DNA of 64,000 nt from SHLQ01 sp033344795. Its GTDB lineage: Bacteria; Actinomycetota; Acidimicrobiia; Acidimicrobiales; SHLQ01. Below are positions 52,569-61,041 of the stretch, in pieces. Each line of letters starts with the position of its first letter. Within the stretch, counting starts at the first letter, position 1. The DNA lies in NCBI GenBank assembly GCA_033344795.1, contig JAWPMS010000001.1, positions 1,798,001-1,862,000 of the forward strand. The letters are read 5' to 3'. A program made the position numbers and the translations under genes. The notes below the pieces were generated by a model. It worked only from the letters and a program-made list of their open reading frames with translations. It had not been told where the DNA came from and did no database searches.

Positions 52569-54749
52569 ATGGCACTCGATGCGAGTACTTCAAATCTGAA
52601 CACCGCAAGGTCAGATCTTGCGATCGACGGCATGACCTGTGCCGCGTGCGCCAACCGAATTCAAGGGCACCTCGGCAAGCTCGACTCGGTAGGTGAGGCG
52701 CAGGTCAACTTCGCGACGGGTCGTGCCACCGTGATTCACGACGGCTCCGTCGACAATGCAGCGTTGGCAGCAGAGGTGGAGTCGCTCGGCTACTCGGTGA
52801 TCGAGCTCGACGATGGAGATGAGGCCGAGTCCCGCCGCGAAGCCGACCTCTTTCGCCGCCTCGTGGTCGGGGCGTCACTTGCTCTGCCCGCGATGTTGAT
52901 CTCAATGGTTCCGGCTTTTCAGTTCGAGGGATGGAAGTGGGTCGTTGCTGCGTTGTCCACGCCCGTCATCCTCTGGTCCGGCTGGCCGTTTCACCGCGCC
53001 GCCTGGATGAACCTGCGCCACGGCTCGACAACCATGGACACCTTGGTGTCCATGGGTTCGCTCTCGGCATTGCTTTGGTCGGTCGTGGTGCTGTTGGGCG
53101 ACCTTGGCGATGGGCACGTCTACTTCGAGACCGGTGCGGTCATCGTCACCCTGATTCTTCTTGGGAAGTGGTTCGAGCTGAAGGCGAAGCGTCGCTCGGG
53201 TGATGCCATCCGGGCCCTCGCAGACCTGGGTGCTCGCACCGCCCAGCTCGTTGATGGACGCGAGGTCGCGCTCGACGATCTGGCTGTCGGTATGCGGTTC
53301 GTGGTTCGGCCTGGCGAGAAGATCGCGACCGATGGCGTGATCGTCGACGGCACGTCGACCGTCGACGCATCCATGATCACCGGAGAGCCCGTGCCCGTCG
53401 AGGTAGGGGTCGGGGATGAAGTCGTCGGGGCGACGATCAACGCCAACGGATCATTGGTGGTCGAGGCAACCAGGGTCGGTTCCGACACGGCGTTGGCGCA
53501 GATCATCCAGCTGGTGGATCAAGCTCAGGGCAGTCGCGCAGATGTTCAGCGGTTGGCTGACCGGGTCGCCGCCGTGTTCGTTCCCGTCGCCATTCTCACC
53601 GGGCTCGTGACGCTCGCGGTTTGGTTGCTGCTTGGCAATACGGCGGATGCCGCCTTCACTGCAGCGGTTGCGGTTCTGATCATCGCCTGTCCTTGTGCTC
53701 TGGGTCTGGCGACACCGCTTGGGATCATGGTCGGTACCGGTCGGGGTGCACAGCTCGGGGTGATCATCAAGGGCGGCGAAGTGCTCGAAGACACCCGATC
53801 GATCGATGCCATCGTCGTGGACAAGACCGGCACGATCACCGAAGGTTCCATGACCCTGGTCGACGTGGTTGGCGACGGCGACCCAGTCGCGCAAACGCGT
53901 GTACATCAACTTGCGGCATCCGCCGAAGCACTCTCCGAACACCCGATCGCACAGGCGATTGCAAGCTCGATCGATGATCTGCTCGTGGTTGATGGTTTTG
54001 AGAACACTCCCGGTTCGGGTGTCATCGCGACGGTCGACGGCACAGAAGTCCGCGTTGGCCGCCGTAGCCTTTTCGAGACCGTATCAGATCCGATCGAGTC
54101 GCTTGCGGGGGAAGCCGAGGCGCGGGGTTCCACCGCCGTGTTCGCCGGACGCAATGGCGTGGCCGAAGTTGTCTTCGTTGTCGCTGACCGGGTCAAGGAC
54201 ACCTCCAAGGCTGCAATCGCGGCGTTTCACGAACAAGGTCTCGCGGTCACGCTGCTGACCGGGGACAACGAACGCACCGCTCGATCGGTCGCAACCGAAG
54301 TTGGCATCGGTTCGATGCAAGGTGATGACGTGATCGCGGAGGTCTATCCCGACGACAAGGCTGCGGTGATCAGTCGACTGCAGGGGGAGGGCAAACGGGT
54401 CGCCATGGTCGGTGATGGCATCAACGATGCGCCCGCCCTGGCGCAAGCAGACCTGGGTATCGCAGTCGGCACAGGCACCGACGTCGCAATCGAGGCTTCC
54501 GACCTCACCATCGTCTCGGGTGACCTTCGCGCGGTTGCAGACGCAATCGCTTTGTCTCGCAGAACGCTGTCGACGATCAAGGGGAACCTGTTCTGGGCGT
54601 TTGCGTACAACGCTGCGGCGATCCCGCTCGCAGCCTTTGGGGTGTTGAACCCCATGATCGCTGCCGGGGCGATGGGAATGTCGTCGCTGTTCGTCGTGAG
54701 CAACAGCCTTCGACTCCGCCGTTTCGCCGGCTATCGCCACGGCGCCTGA
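52569..54749 (+). CDS. copA: Cu(I)-exporting P1B-type ATPase
   Basis: 726 aa. One N-terminal HMA domain (GMTCAACAN, Cys24/Cys27), eight transmembrane helices, TGEP actuator motif, Cys374-Pro-Cys376 in ACPCALGLATP, phosphorylated Asp418 (DKTGT), SEHPIAQAI and GDGINDAPAL. FAYN and MSS in the last helices are the Cu(I) subgroup (1B-1) marks. It exports cytosolic copper or silver. It is controlled by the upstream MerR protein through the operator inside its promoter; no copper chaperone gene lies beside it. Confidence 0.95.
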   Translation: MALDASTSNLNTARSDLAIDGMTCAACANRIQGHLGKLDSVGEAQVNFATGRATVIHDGSVDNAALAAEVESLGYSVIELDDGDEAESRREADLFRRLVVGASLALPAMLISMVPAFQFEGWKWVVAALSTPVILWSGWPFHRAAWMNLRHGSTTMDTLVSMGSLSALLWSVVVLLGDLGDGHVYFETGAVIVTLILLGKWFELKAKRRSGDAIRALADLGARTAQLVDGREVALDDLAVGMRFVVRPGEKIATDGVIVDGTSTVDASMITGEPVPVEVGVGDEVVGATINANGSLVVEATRVGSDTALAQIIQLVDQAQGSRADVQRLADRVAAVFVPVAILTGLVTLAVWLLLGNTADAAFTAAVAVLIIACPCALGLATPLGIMVGTGRGAQLGVIIKGGEVLEDTRSIDAIVVDKTGTITEGSMTLVDVVGDGDPVAQTRVHQLAASAEALSEHPIAQAIASSIDDLLVVDGFENTPGSGVIATVDGTEVRVGRRSLFETVSDPIESLAGEAEARGSTAVFAGRNGVAEVVFVVADRVKDTSKAAIAAFHEQGLAVTLLTGDNERTARSVATEVGIGSMQGDDVIAEVYPDDKAAVISRLQGEGKRVAMVGDGINDAPALAQADLGIAVGTGTDVAIEASDLTIVSGDLRAVADAIALSRRTLSTIKGNLFWAFAYNAAAIPLAAFGVLNPMIAAGAMGMSSLFVVSNSLRLRRFAGYRHGA

Positions 54750-54770
54750 GTTGACGGTTTCCTGGGCCGC

Positions 54771-55154
54771 ATGAATCCGTGGCTGTGGATCGTCATCGGG
54801 CTCACGGTAGTTGTGGCGTCGTGGGGCCTGCTGATGGTCCTCGCGTCTCGTCTGCCGGAGGGGAGCCTCAAGGAACTCGTCGGGTTCCTGCCAGCGTGCG
54901 CGACGACGGTCAACCGCCTTCGCAATGATCCACGGGTACCGCGGCGGGCAAAGATCGCCGTTGCACTGGCTGCGATCTGGGTAGCCTCGCCGATCGACCC
55001 CATCCCCGACTTTCTTCCCGTGATCGGAGTGTTCGATGACGTGCTTGTCGTCGCTCTCGCCCTGCGGTACGCGGCTCGACGAGTTCCGCGCCAGATCGTC
55101 GTCGAGGCATGGCCAGCGAATCCGACCACGATCGAACGTCTTCTTGGAAATTAA
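54771..55154 (+). CDS. DUF1232 membrane protein
   Basis: 127 aa. An N-terminal transmembrane helix, then the DUF1232 (YkvA) signature ASPIDPIPDFLPVIGVFDD in a second hydrophobic stretch. Function unknown in the family. It lies 21 bp after copA and may be cotranscribed. Its stop codon overlaps the ArsR operator. Confidence 0.85.
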   Translation: MNPWLWIVIGLTVVVASWGLLMVLASRLPEGSLKELVGFLPACATTVNRLRNDPRVPRRAKIAVALAAIWVASPIDPIPDFLPVIGVFDDVLVVALALRYAARRVPRQIVVEAWPANPTTIERLLGN

Positions 55155-55171
55155 GTGAGTGCTTAGATAAG
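55152..55171. promoter_or_regulatory. Candidate ArsR operator, arsR-like gene
   Basis: TAAG-N6-CTTA-N2-TAAG at 55152-55155, 55162-55165 and 55168-55171, with a -10-like TTAGAT at 55163-55168. The identical arrangement occurs upstream of the SDR gene of the same locus. Confidence 0.65.
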
Positions 55172-55203
55172 GTGGGTGTCCTCGAGACACCGGAGCTCCA
55201 GCC

Positions 55204-55506
55204 GTGGAATTGGCATTGAAGGCACTTGCGCATGAGGGCCGGCGGGAGATCCTCGCGCTCATCTCCGTGTCCGAAAGCAGTGTCAACGATCTGGCCGAGA
55301 ACTTTCCAGACATCTCCGGCCCGGCCGTGTCCCAGCATCTCAAGGTGCTTCGTGAAGCCGGTCTTGTCGACGTTCGTCAGGAAGGCACTTTTCGGTACTA
55401 CCGGGCCAACGCAGATCAACTCGAAGAGCTGCGGCAGGCGCTCGAAGTCTTCTGGTCTCCTGCAATAGACCGCCTCAACGCCGAGATGCGCAAGGATGCA
55501 ACGTAG
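55204..55506 (+). CDS. ArsR-family regulator without metal-binding cysteines
   Basis: 100 aa from a GTG start. Winged helix (LALISVSESSVNDLAENF; SGPAVSQHLKVLREAGLV; GTFRYYRAN). It contains no Cys at all, so it is not a classic metal sensor; it belongs to the group found with SRPBCC genes. Its stop shares a base with the next start. Two matching operators suggest it controls itself and the SDR gene. Confidence 0.9.
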   Translation: MELALKALAHEGRREILALISVSESSVNDLAENFPDISGPAVSQHLKVLREAGLVDVRQEGTFRYYRANADQLEELRQALEVFWSPAIDRLNAEMRKDAT

Positions 55507-55955
55507 TGCGGAACGCCCTTCATGCAGAAGTCACCGGCGACGGGGAGATCACACTCACCGCGCATCTTGTTGGTTCACCGGAGGTTGCTTGGGACTATCT
55601 GACGAGTAGCGAGCACTTGCCCAAGTGGCTCGGCCATCCCGTCATCTTCGATCTGGAGGTCGGCGGTGGGATTGAGGTCGAGGTGGATTCAGGCGATCGA
55701 TTCGCCGGCACCTTTGTCGCGATCGACCGCCCGCGTAGTCTGGTTTTTACCTGGGGGTGGCGTTCGGGCCCTGTCGATATTGCCCCCGGAGCGACCAGGG
55801 TGGAGATGACGCTCGAGCCAAGCGGTGAGGGTTCGGAGTTGCAGCTGGTGCATCGCGACCTTGGGGAGTGGGCGGAGCGGAACATCGTGGGTTGGTCGTT
55901 GAAGTTCAGCCGCCTCATCGACCTTTTCCCGATCGCGGATGTCGATCCGAGATGA
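55506..55955 (+). CDS. SRPBCC/AHSA1-type protein
   Basis: 149 aa from GTG overlapping the ArsR stop by one base. START-like helix-grip fold landmarks (AWDYLTSSEHLPKWLGHP; LVFTWGWRSG; TRVEMTLEPSGEGSELQLVH) typical of AHSA1/CalC proteins that bind hydrophobic ligands. ArsR-SRPBCC gene pairs are common in actinobacteria; ligand unknown. Confidence 0.88.
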   Translation: MRNALHAEVTGDGEITLTAHLVGSPEVAWDYLTSSEHLPKWLGHPVIFDLEVGGGIEVEVDSGDRFAGTFVAIDRPRSLVFTWGWRSGPVDIAPGATRVEMTLEPSGEGSELQLVHRDLGEWAERNIVGWSLKFSRLIDLFPIADVDPR

Positions 55956-55967
55956 TCCTTCCAAGTC

Positions 55968-56000
55968 TAAGTTGACCCTTAAATAAGGAGATGCTTAGAT
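55968..56000 (+). promoter_or_regulatory. SDR promoter with extended ArsR operator
   Basis: TAAG-N6-CTTA-N2-TAAG-N6-CTTA (55968-55997) is superimposed on TTGACC (55972-55977), a 17-bp spacer and TTAGAT (55995-56000). The first three blocks copy the arsR-like gene's site with identical spacing, so one dimeric regulator probably binds both. Confidence 0.72.
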
Positions 56001-56028
56001 ATGGCCACTGAATCCCGGGAGGATGGCC

Positions 56029-56784
56029 ATGCAACAGGGAGACTCGAGTAGGACAGCGATAGTCGTGGGTGCAAGCACGGGGTTCGGTCGCGAGACGGCG
56101 CTTGCATTGAGTGCGCAGGGGTGGCGAGTCGTCGCGCTCGCGCGCTCGGCCGGCCGGCTCGAAAGCCTGGCCGACGAAGCCGCGGGTGAAATGTCGACGG
56201 TTGTCGGTGACGCCCGTGACGAGTCACTTGCGCTGAGGGTTCTCGAAGAGCACGACCCGACAGCGCTTGTGATCGGCGGCGGAGTGCCACCTCACATGGC
56301 ACCCCTCCATGAACAAACGTGGGAGTCGATTTCGATGCACTGGGAGTCCGATGTTGCGATCGCGTTCACCTGGCTGAGCAGCGCGCTCAAGAATGCCGCG
56401 CCGTCTCTTGATCGGGTTGTCGTGATCTCCTCGGGTGCGGCGCTCACCGGTTCGCCGGGTAGCGGCGGCTACGCGGGTGCCAAAGCAGCGACGCGATGGT
56501 TGACGACCGCATCGGCATCGCAGTCGGCACAAATGCAGGGTCTCGACATCACGTTCAGCGCGGTCATGCCGCAGCTCACGCACGACACAGCCGTCGGGCG
56601 AGCAGGAATTTCAGGGTACGCGGCAATGGGTGGTGGTTCGGCCGCCGACGCGTTGGAGGCCCCGGTTCTGTACTCGGCAGTTCATGCGGGGCGCCACATT
56701 GCGGCACTGGTGGAGTCGGCCACGAGCGGTCAAAGTTCGACCCACATACTTGGACCGAGCGGACTTTCCCTCATCGACGCCTGA
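56029..56784 (+). CDS. Short-chain dehydrogenase/reductase
   Basis: 251 aa from the second ATG, 6 nt after GGGAGG; the first ATG abuts the ribosome site. Classical SDR: VVGASTGFGRETALAL, GDARDESLA, VISSGAALTG with catalytic Ser and YAGAKAATRW with Tyr and Lys. The usual NNAG motif reads VIGGG, an atypical variant. Substrate unknown. It appears to be controlled by the ArsR-type protein. Confidence 0.85.
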   Translation: MQQGDSSRTAIVVGASTGFGRETALALSAQGWRVVALARSAGRLESLADEAAGEMSTVVGDARDESLALRVLEEHDPTALVIGGGVPPHMAPLHEQTWESISMHWESDVAIAFTWLSSALKNAAPSLDRVVVISSGAALTGSPGSGGYAGAKAATRWLTTASASQSAQMQGLDITFSAVMPQLTHDTAVGRAGISGYAAMGGGSAADALEAPVLYSAVHAGRHIAALVESATSGQSSTHILGPSGLSLIDA

Positions 56785-56820
56785 TCAACTGAACGGGCGA
56801 GGCGGCGCGCATCCCCTGGG

Positions 56821-57333
56821 CTACACCGTCCTCGTTGCGACAGCCTCGACCGAGAGATCGAGATCGCGGGCGATGAAGAACGTCGGGAACTTGTCGATGC
56901 CGAGGGCAACGCGGTCGACGGTCGCAGACGCCGTGAAGGAGCCCTTCGTTTCGTCGAAAGACACGGCAGAGATCGTGACGTTTGCTGGGGTGGCCTTGCC
57001 CTTGATCGTCACCGTGCCGGTTGCGGTATAGGTCTCCCCGTTGGAGGTGACTTCGCTGCAGCTGAACGTGATTTCGGGGTACGTGTCGGCAGCCAGGAAG
57101 TCATCGCTGCGAATATGCTCGTTTCGCTTGGCGTTGGGACTCGAATAAGAGGCCGCGGCGACAGAGATCGTCACGTTTGAGATTTGGTCGTTGTCGTCGA
57201 TCTCGATGGTCCCGGCTGTGACGTCGAACGTTGCTGGGACGGTCAGAAAGCCCAACTTCTTCACCGTTACGGTGACCGTTGTCGCTGGGGCGTCAATCGT
57301 CCAGGTGCCGGTGGGAAGGGTTGTCGTGGTCAT
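56821..57333 (-). CDS. YceI-like lipocalin-fold protein
   Basis: 170 aa: GTWTIDAPATTVTVTVKKLG, FDVTAGTIEI, NEHIRSDDFLAADTYPEI, then VTIKGKATPANVTI. YceI proteins bind polyisoprenoid lipids. No signal peptide here, as in many actinobacterial members. Overlaps the upstream FMN-reductase gene by ATGA, last of a pirin-reductase-YceI operon. Confidence 0.92.
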   Translation of the reverse strand: MTTTTLPTGTWTIDAPATTVTVTVKKLGFLTVPATFDVTAGTIEIDDNDQISNVTISVAAASYSSPNAKRNEHIRSDDFLAADTYPEITFSCSEVTSNGETYTATGTVTIKGKATPANVTISAVSFDETKGSFTASATVDRVALGIDKFPTFFIARDLDLSVEAVATRTV

Positions 57334-57911
57334 GCTTTACTCGCTTCGTTGATAGGCGTGCTGATGCTTGCGGGAATGATCGTGCTGAGTGCTTGCCGAA
57401 GTTCGGCGGAGATCTCTTCGTTCGTGAGCTTCTTCTCCGCGAGGTCGAAGTTGTCGTAGAACCGAGGGATGGAAAGGCTGGCCTTGAGGTCGTTGCCAAA
57501 GTACGGAGCGGATTCGACTCCTGTCCGCAGCGCGTTTGCTCCGCCTCCGCGACCTGGTGAGGTCGAGAGCATGACGGTTGGCTTGTCCTGATACACGCGC
57601 ATGTCGATGCGCGACATCCAATCGAAGATGTTCTTGTATGCAGCCGAATAGGACCCGTTGTGCTCGGCGTACGAAATCAGCAGCGCGTCGGCATCGTCGA
57701 TCGCCTGGTAGAAGTCGTGAGCAAGCTGTGGGATGCCGTCCTGCTCCTCCCTGTCTTGGCTGTAGATCGGCATTTCAAAATCGTTGAGGTCGAGGGTCGT
57801 TGTCGTACAACCCTCGATGAGTTCGTTCTCGAGGAGGTCGCACGCATGTGTCACGAGCGCCTTGTTGATCGATTTGCTGCTCGATGACGCAGCGAAAGCA
57901 AGGATGTTCAC
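57330..57911 (-). CDS. NADPH-dependent FMN reductase-like flavoprotein
   Basis: 193 aa. Flavodoxin-like: AFAASSSSKSINKALV for the FMN phosphate, MPIYSQDREEQDGIP, ISYAEHNGSYSAAYKNIFDWMSR, and STSPGRGGG. The family reduces quinones or azo compounds, or supplies reduced flavin. It is coupled to the YceI gene and follows pirin by 32 bp. MarR control is likely. Confidence 0.9.
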   Translation of the reverse strand: MNILAFAASSSSKSINKALVTHACDLLENELIEGCTTTTLDLNDFEMPIYSQDREEQDGIPQLAHDFYQAIDDADALLISYAEHNGSYSAAYKNIFDWMSRIDMRVYQDKPTVMLSTSPGRGGGANALRTGVESAPYFGNDLKASLSIPRFYDNFDLAEKKLTNEEISAELRQALSTIIPASISTPINEASKA

Positions 57912-57943
57912 GGGTTCCTTTTGATTGTCGGGCGGATGGTGAT

Positions 57944-58846
57944 TCAGGTGTTGCCGACTGCGGGGATCGAGCCCATTCGGCCTGCATTGAAATCGGCGAT
58001 GGCTTCTCGGATCTCGTCATCGGTGTTCATGACGAAGGGCCCATAGCGGGCCATGGGTTCGCCGATGGGCTCACCGGTGAGCACGAAACAGTCAAGTGCG
58101 GCGTCAGAGTTGGCTGGCACTTCGAGCAAGATGTCTCCGGCCGATCGTTCGAGGATGGCGAGTTGGTGCGCCTCGAGGCGTTCGTGTGATTCGCCGACGA
58201 GACCCTCCCCGTCAAACCCATAGATCAGCGCCGTGTGCCCGGCCTCGACTGGTAGTTGCAGAGCTTTGCCTGGCTCGAGCGTCACTCGGGCCACGCCGAT
58301 GGCCGTGTGTGTCGTGGCGGGCCCGGTAGTACCAAACAATGTCCCGGCGATCACTCTGACCGTCCATCCATCGCCTTCGATGGCACCGATGTCATCAGCG
58401 GTGAGTCCTTGATACTTCGGAATCGTTCGTCGCAGTTCGGCTGGCAGGTTCACCCACAGTTGGAGACCATGGCTTTCTCCGCCTTGGGTTTGGAGACGCT
58501 CACTGGGCATCTCGGAGTGGATGATGCCGTCGCCAGCCGTCATCCACTGGACGTCGCCAGGGCCGATGATCCCATGATTCCCGGCCGAGTCGCGATGTTC
58601 GACCTCGCCTTGGAGGATGTAGGTGACGGTTTCGAACCCGCGGTGTGGGTGCGCGGGTGCGCCGACGGCTTCACCCGGCGCAATCGTGTTCGGTGCCATT
58701 TCGTCGAGCAGGAGAAATGGGTCGACCCACTCGAGATCGGCCGTCGGGAAGGGGCGGTAGACCTCGAAGCCGCCGCCTTCGAGCGTGCTGACCGATGGCA
58801 CGATGGCCATGACTTTGCGGATCTGTTCGCTCCTCGTCGTGCTCAT
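57944..58846 (-). CDS. Pirin-family bicupin protein
   Basis: 300 aa from the ATG giving MSTTRSEQIRKV. First cupin with APAHPHRGFETVTYILQGEVEHRD and GDGIIHSE, the pirin His/His/His/Glu iron site; C-terminal cupin lacks a full site. Some pirins are quercetinases or redox cofactors. First gene of the operon divergent from a MarR regulator, with paired TTGAAG sites between. Confidence 0.93.
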   Translation of the reverse strand: MSTTRSEQIRKVMAIVPSVSTLEGGGFEVYRPFPTADLEWVDPFLLLDEMAPNTIAPGEAVGAPAHPHRGFETVTYILQGEVEHRDSAGNHGIIGPGDVQWMTAGDGIIHSEMPSERLQTQGGESHGLQLWVNLPAELRRTIPKYQGLTADDIGAIEGDGWTVRVIAGTLFGTTGPATTHTAIGVARVTLEPGKALQLPVEAGHTALIYGFDGEGLVGESHERLEAHQLAILERSAGDILLEVPANSDAALDCFVLTGEPIGEPMARYGPFVMNTDDEIREAIADFNAGRMGSIPAVGNT

Positions 58847-58861
58847 GTGTTGCTCCGGTAG

Positions 58862-58893
58862 TTGAAGGTGCAAGTAAATGCTTGAAGCTTCAA
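58862..58893. promoter_or_regulatory. Candidate MarR operator between pirin and marR-like genes
   Basis: TTGAAG at 58862-58867 and 58882-58887 (20 bp, two helical turns) plus CTTCAA 58888-58893, the last two forming the perfect palindrome TTGAAGCTTCAA. Placed to control both directions. Confidence 0.65.
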
Positions 58894-58937
58894 CTTATCG
58901 AGAAGTATTTGTCGCGTCAACCACTACGGTTGTTGGT

Positions 58938-59426
58938 GTGACGGAAACCCGCTGGCTCGATGAGACCCAACAGCAAGCCTGGCAAGCGATGCTGGTGTTC
59001 TTTCACCGCGGCCTTCCCGCCCTGGAGCGCACGTTCAAGGCGCACGATCTACTCGTGGTGCACTTCTCGATTCTCGTGGCTCTGTCCGAGGCTCCGGGCA
59101 AAACGCTGGGTCTGTCTGAACTCGCCGACTTCTCGAATGTGTCGCAGAGCCGTCTGACCCATCGGCTTCGCACCTTGATCGAACGCGGCGAAGTTGTCAT
59201 CGAACCCGATCCGATCGACAAGCGCGCCAAGAACGCGACACTCACTCCCGCTGGGCAGGATCGCCTCGACCTGGTGACTCCGACGCACGCAGAGGATGTG
59301 CAGCAGCTCTTCTTCGATCATCTCGACCCGCACGAGACCGAGGTTCTTGCTGGTGCCCTTGCAAAGGTGGCACGGAACCTGTGTGCACATGAGCAGTTCG
59401 CGCGAGACGAAGCGCTGAGCGAGTGA
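58938..59426 (+). CDS. MarR-family regulator
   Basis: 162 aa from GTG 58938 (VTETRWLDETQ); a longer frame starting at 58878 would run through the operator and is disfavoured. Winged helix: LSELADFSNVSQSRLTHRLR and a wing with GEVVIEPDPIDKRAKNATLT. Divergent from the pirin operon and followed by a PPOX gene after 28 bp. Ligand probably a phenolic or quinone-like compound, as inferred from the targets. Confidence 0.9.
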   Translation: MTETRWLDETQQQAWQAMLVFFHRGLPALERTFKAHDLLVVHFSILVALSEAPGKTLGLSELADFSNVSQSRLTHRLRTLIERGEVVIEPDPIDKRAKNATLTPAGQDRLDLVTPTHAEDVQQLFFDHLDPHETEVLAGALAKVARNLCAHEQFARDEALSE

Positions 59427-59454
59427 GCGCGCCCCACGGCAAAGGAGCAAGACG

Positions 59455-59880
59455 ATGCGCGAGATGACAACGGACGAAACACGGGCCTTTCTGTCGACCG
59501 GGACCCGCACCGGAAAGCTGGCCTGGGTGGGCGGCAACGGTGCACCGCATGTCGCGCCGGTGTGGTTCGTACTGGACGGCGATGATCTCGTCTTCAACAC
59601 ACACGAGGACAGCGGCAAGGCAAAGGCCCTTGCACGCGAGGGACGGGCAAGCCTCGTCGTCGACCTCGAAGAGCCGCCCTACGGCTTCGTGAAGGTCGAT
59701 GGAACGATCTCGTTCGATGACGATCTGGACCGCGTGCGCGCGGTGGCCACGCAGATCGGTGGTCGGTACATGGGCGAAGAGCGAGCCGAAGAATTCGGTG
59801 CTCGCAACGGTGTTCCCGGTGAACGAATCGTCCGGTTGACCCCGACGAAGATCACCGCTCTCGACGACGTCTCGGGCTGA
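59455..59880 (+). CDS. PPOX/F420-type split-barrel oxidoreductase
   Basis: 141 aa; AAAGGAG upstream. Split-barrel flavin/F420-binding protein: FLSTGTRTGKLAWVGGNG, HVAPVWFVLDGDDLVFNT, then VKVDGTISFDDDLDRVR. Matches PPOX-class proteins common in actinobacteria, which use F420 or FMN. Cofactor cannot be decided. Probably cotranscribed with marR-like. Confidence 0.85.
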   Translation: MREMTTDETRAFLSTGTRTGKLAWVGGNGAPHVAPVWFVLDGDDLVFNTHEDSGKAKALAREGRASLVVDLEEPPYGFVKVDGTISFDDDLDRVRAVATQIGGRYMGEERAEEFGARNGVPGERIVRLTPTKITALDDVSG

Positions 59881-59892
59881 TTCTTCGCCTGG

Positions 59893-60576
59893 TTACGGTG
59901 CTTGGGTGCCCTCGAGCACGATCGATGGGCTCTGGGCGATCTGATCGCGTCCAGCAAAGGTGACGGTCAATCCCGCGGCCCTCATTGCTTGGGCTACGAC
60001 GTCGGGGTCAACCGTGTGGAAGTGGTGCTTGCGCTCCTCGTGTCGTTTCTCGCCGAAGCTCTCGAAGTCCGGATGGGTGGGGTCGTCGAAGTCTTCATCG
60101 ACCAGCAGCACACGACCGCCCGGTGCGAGGGTGCGGGCCAGCTCGGCGATTCCGTCTTCGAGGCTCGTCCAATGATGCATCGTGTTGACAGCCCACGCGG
60201 CGTCGATTGACCCGGCGGCGACGGTGGTCGATTCCGCCGTGCCATCGACGATCTGCACCCGATCTTGTGCCTTCGCCAGAAGGCGACGGAGCCCGAGCAC
60301 CCGCCGCATGTAGGAAGTGGGTTCGACGGCGATCACCGTGCAACCCGTGGCGGCGGCAACCATCGTGCCCGCTCCGATACCGGCGCCGATATCCATCACC
60401 GTCTCGCCCGGTTTCGGCGCAACCCTGGCCACGACTGCGCTGTTCACCTCGGATTGCCACATCCGTGGCGCATGGCGCAGGTAACGAACCATGCCTTTGA
60501 GGCCCTGGTCGTGGTCATGTCCGTGCCCATGTTCGTGGTGGTCGTGCTCGTGGGAGTGTGCATCAGTCGACATCAC
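59893..60576 (-). CDS. Class I SAM methyltransferase with His-rich N-terminus
   Basis: 227 aa. The first 25 residues are mostly His, Asp, Glu and Gly (HSHEHDHHEHGHGHDHDQ), a likely metal-binding tail. Methyltransf_11/25 domain with MDIGAGIGAGTMVAAATG, IVDGTAES and APGGRVLLVDE. No cysteine trio typical of arsenite methyltransferase. Substrate unknown; the tail hints at a metal or metal storage link. Confidence 0.85.
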   Translation of the reverse strand: MMSTDAHSHEHDHHEHGHGHDHDQGLKGMVRYLRHAPRMWQSEVNSAVVARVAPKPGETVMDIGAGIGAGTMVAAATGCTVIAVEPTSYMRRVLGLRRLLAKAQDRVQIVDGTAESTTVAAGSIDAAWAVNTMHHWTSLEDGIAELARTLAPGGRVLLVDEDFDDPTHPDFESFGEKRHEERKHHFHTVDPDVVAQAMRAAGLTVTFAGRDQIAQSPSIVLEGTQAP

Positions 60577-60618
60577 GCCATTGTGCCAGCGTGGGCAGGC
60601 AGGTGTTGTCCGACGTGG

Positions 60619-60969
60619 CTAGATCGCCGTGTTGTGGCGCGGTTGATAGAGCAAGACCTCGACCTCGCCGGGGAGGACCATCGTGATTGCGATGCCCCAT
60701 CCTTCATCAATGGCTTCGCCTCGAAATGTGACGTCCTTGGCCTGAAGTTCGGCGACCGTTGACTCGATGTCATCGCACATGAAAGCGATCTCGTGAGACG
60801 CCGAATCTCCGGGATGCACGCCGATCTCAGCGGGCGGGAGTTTGAAGATCAACCATCCTTGGTCCTGGCCATCGTCGACGTGTCCCAGCCCAAGGATGTC
60901 GCCAAGAAGCGCTCGAACCGCCTCGGCCTGGGATGAGTAGAGGAGCGTGTGCACGCCGGTGATGCCCAT
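60619..60969 (-). CDS. VOC (glyoxalase/dioxygenase fold) protein
   Basis: 116 aa, one VOC domain: GVHTLLYSSQAEAVRALLGD, GWLIFKLPPAEIGVHP, HEIAFMCDDIESTVAELQAKG-like segment and GEVEVLLYQP. His and Glu metal ligands are in the expected places. Function unknown. Stands 72 bp after the NrtR gene on the same strand and may be in its operon. Confidence 0.88.
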   Translation of the reverse strand: MGITGVHTLLYSSQAEAVRALLGDILGLGHVDDGQDQGWLIFKLPPAEIGVHPGDSASHEIAFMCDDIESTVAELQAKDVTFRGEAIDEGWGIAITMVLPGEVEVLLYQPRHNTAI

Positions 60970-61041
60970 GGCGGTGGTCCCTTTCGAACAGAGCGGTCAC
61001 CAAACTCATAACAAATTTTGCGGGTTGGCGCTTTGAGAGAG

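Noticed and set aside
54084..55343. 419-codon minus-strand frame across the end of copA and the DUF1232 and ArsR genes
   Set aside because: Runs through three supported genes; no domain.
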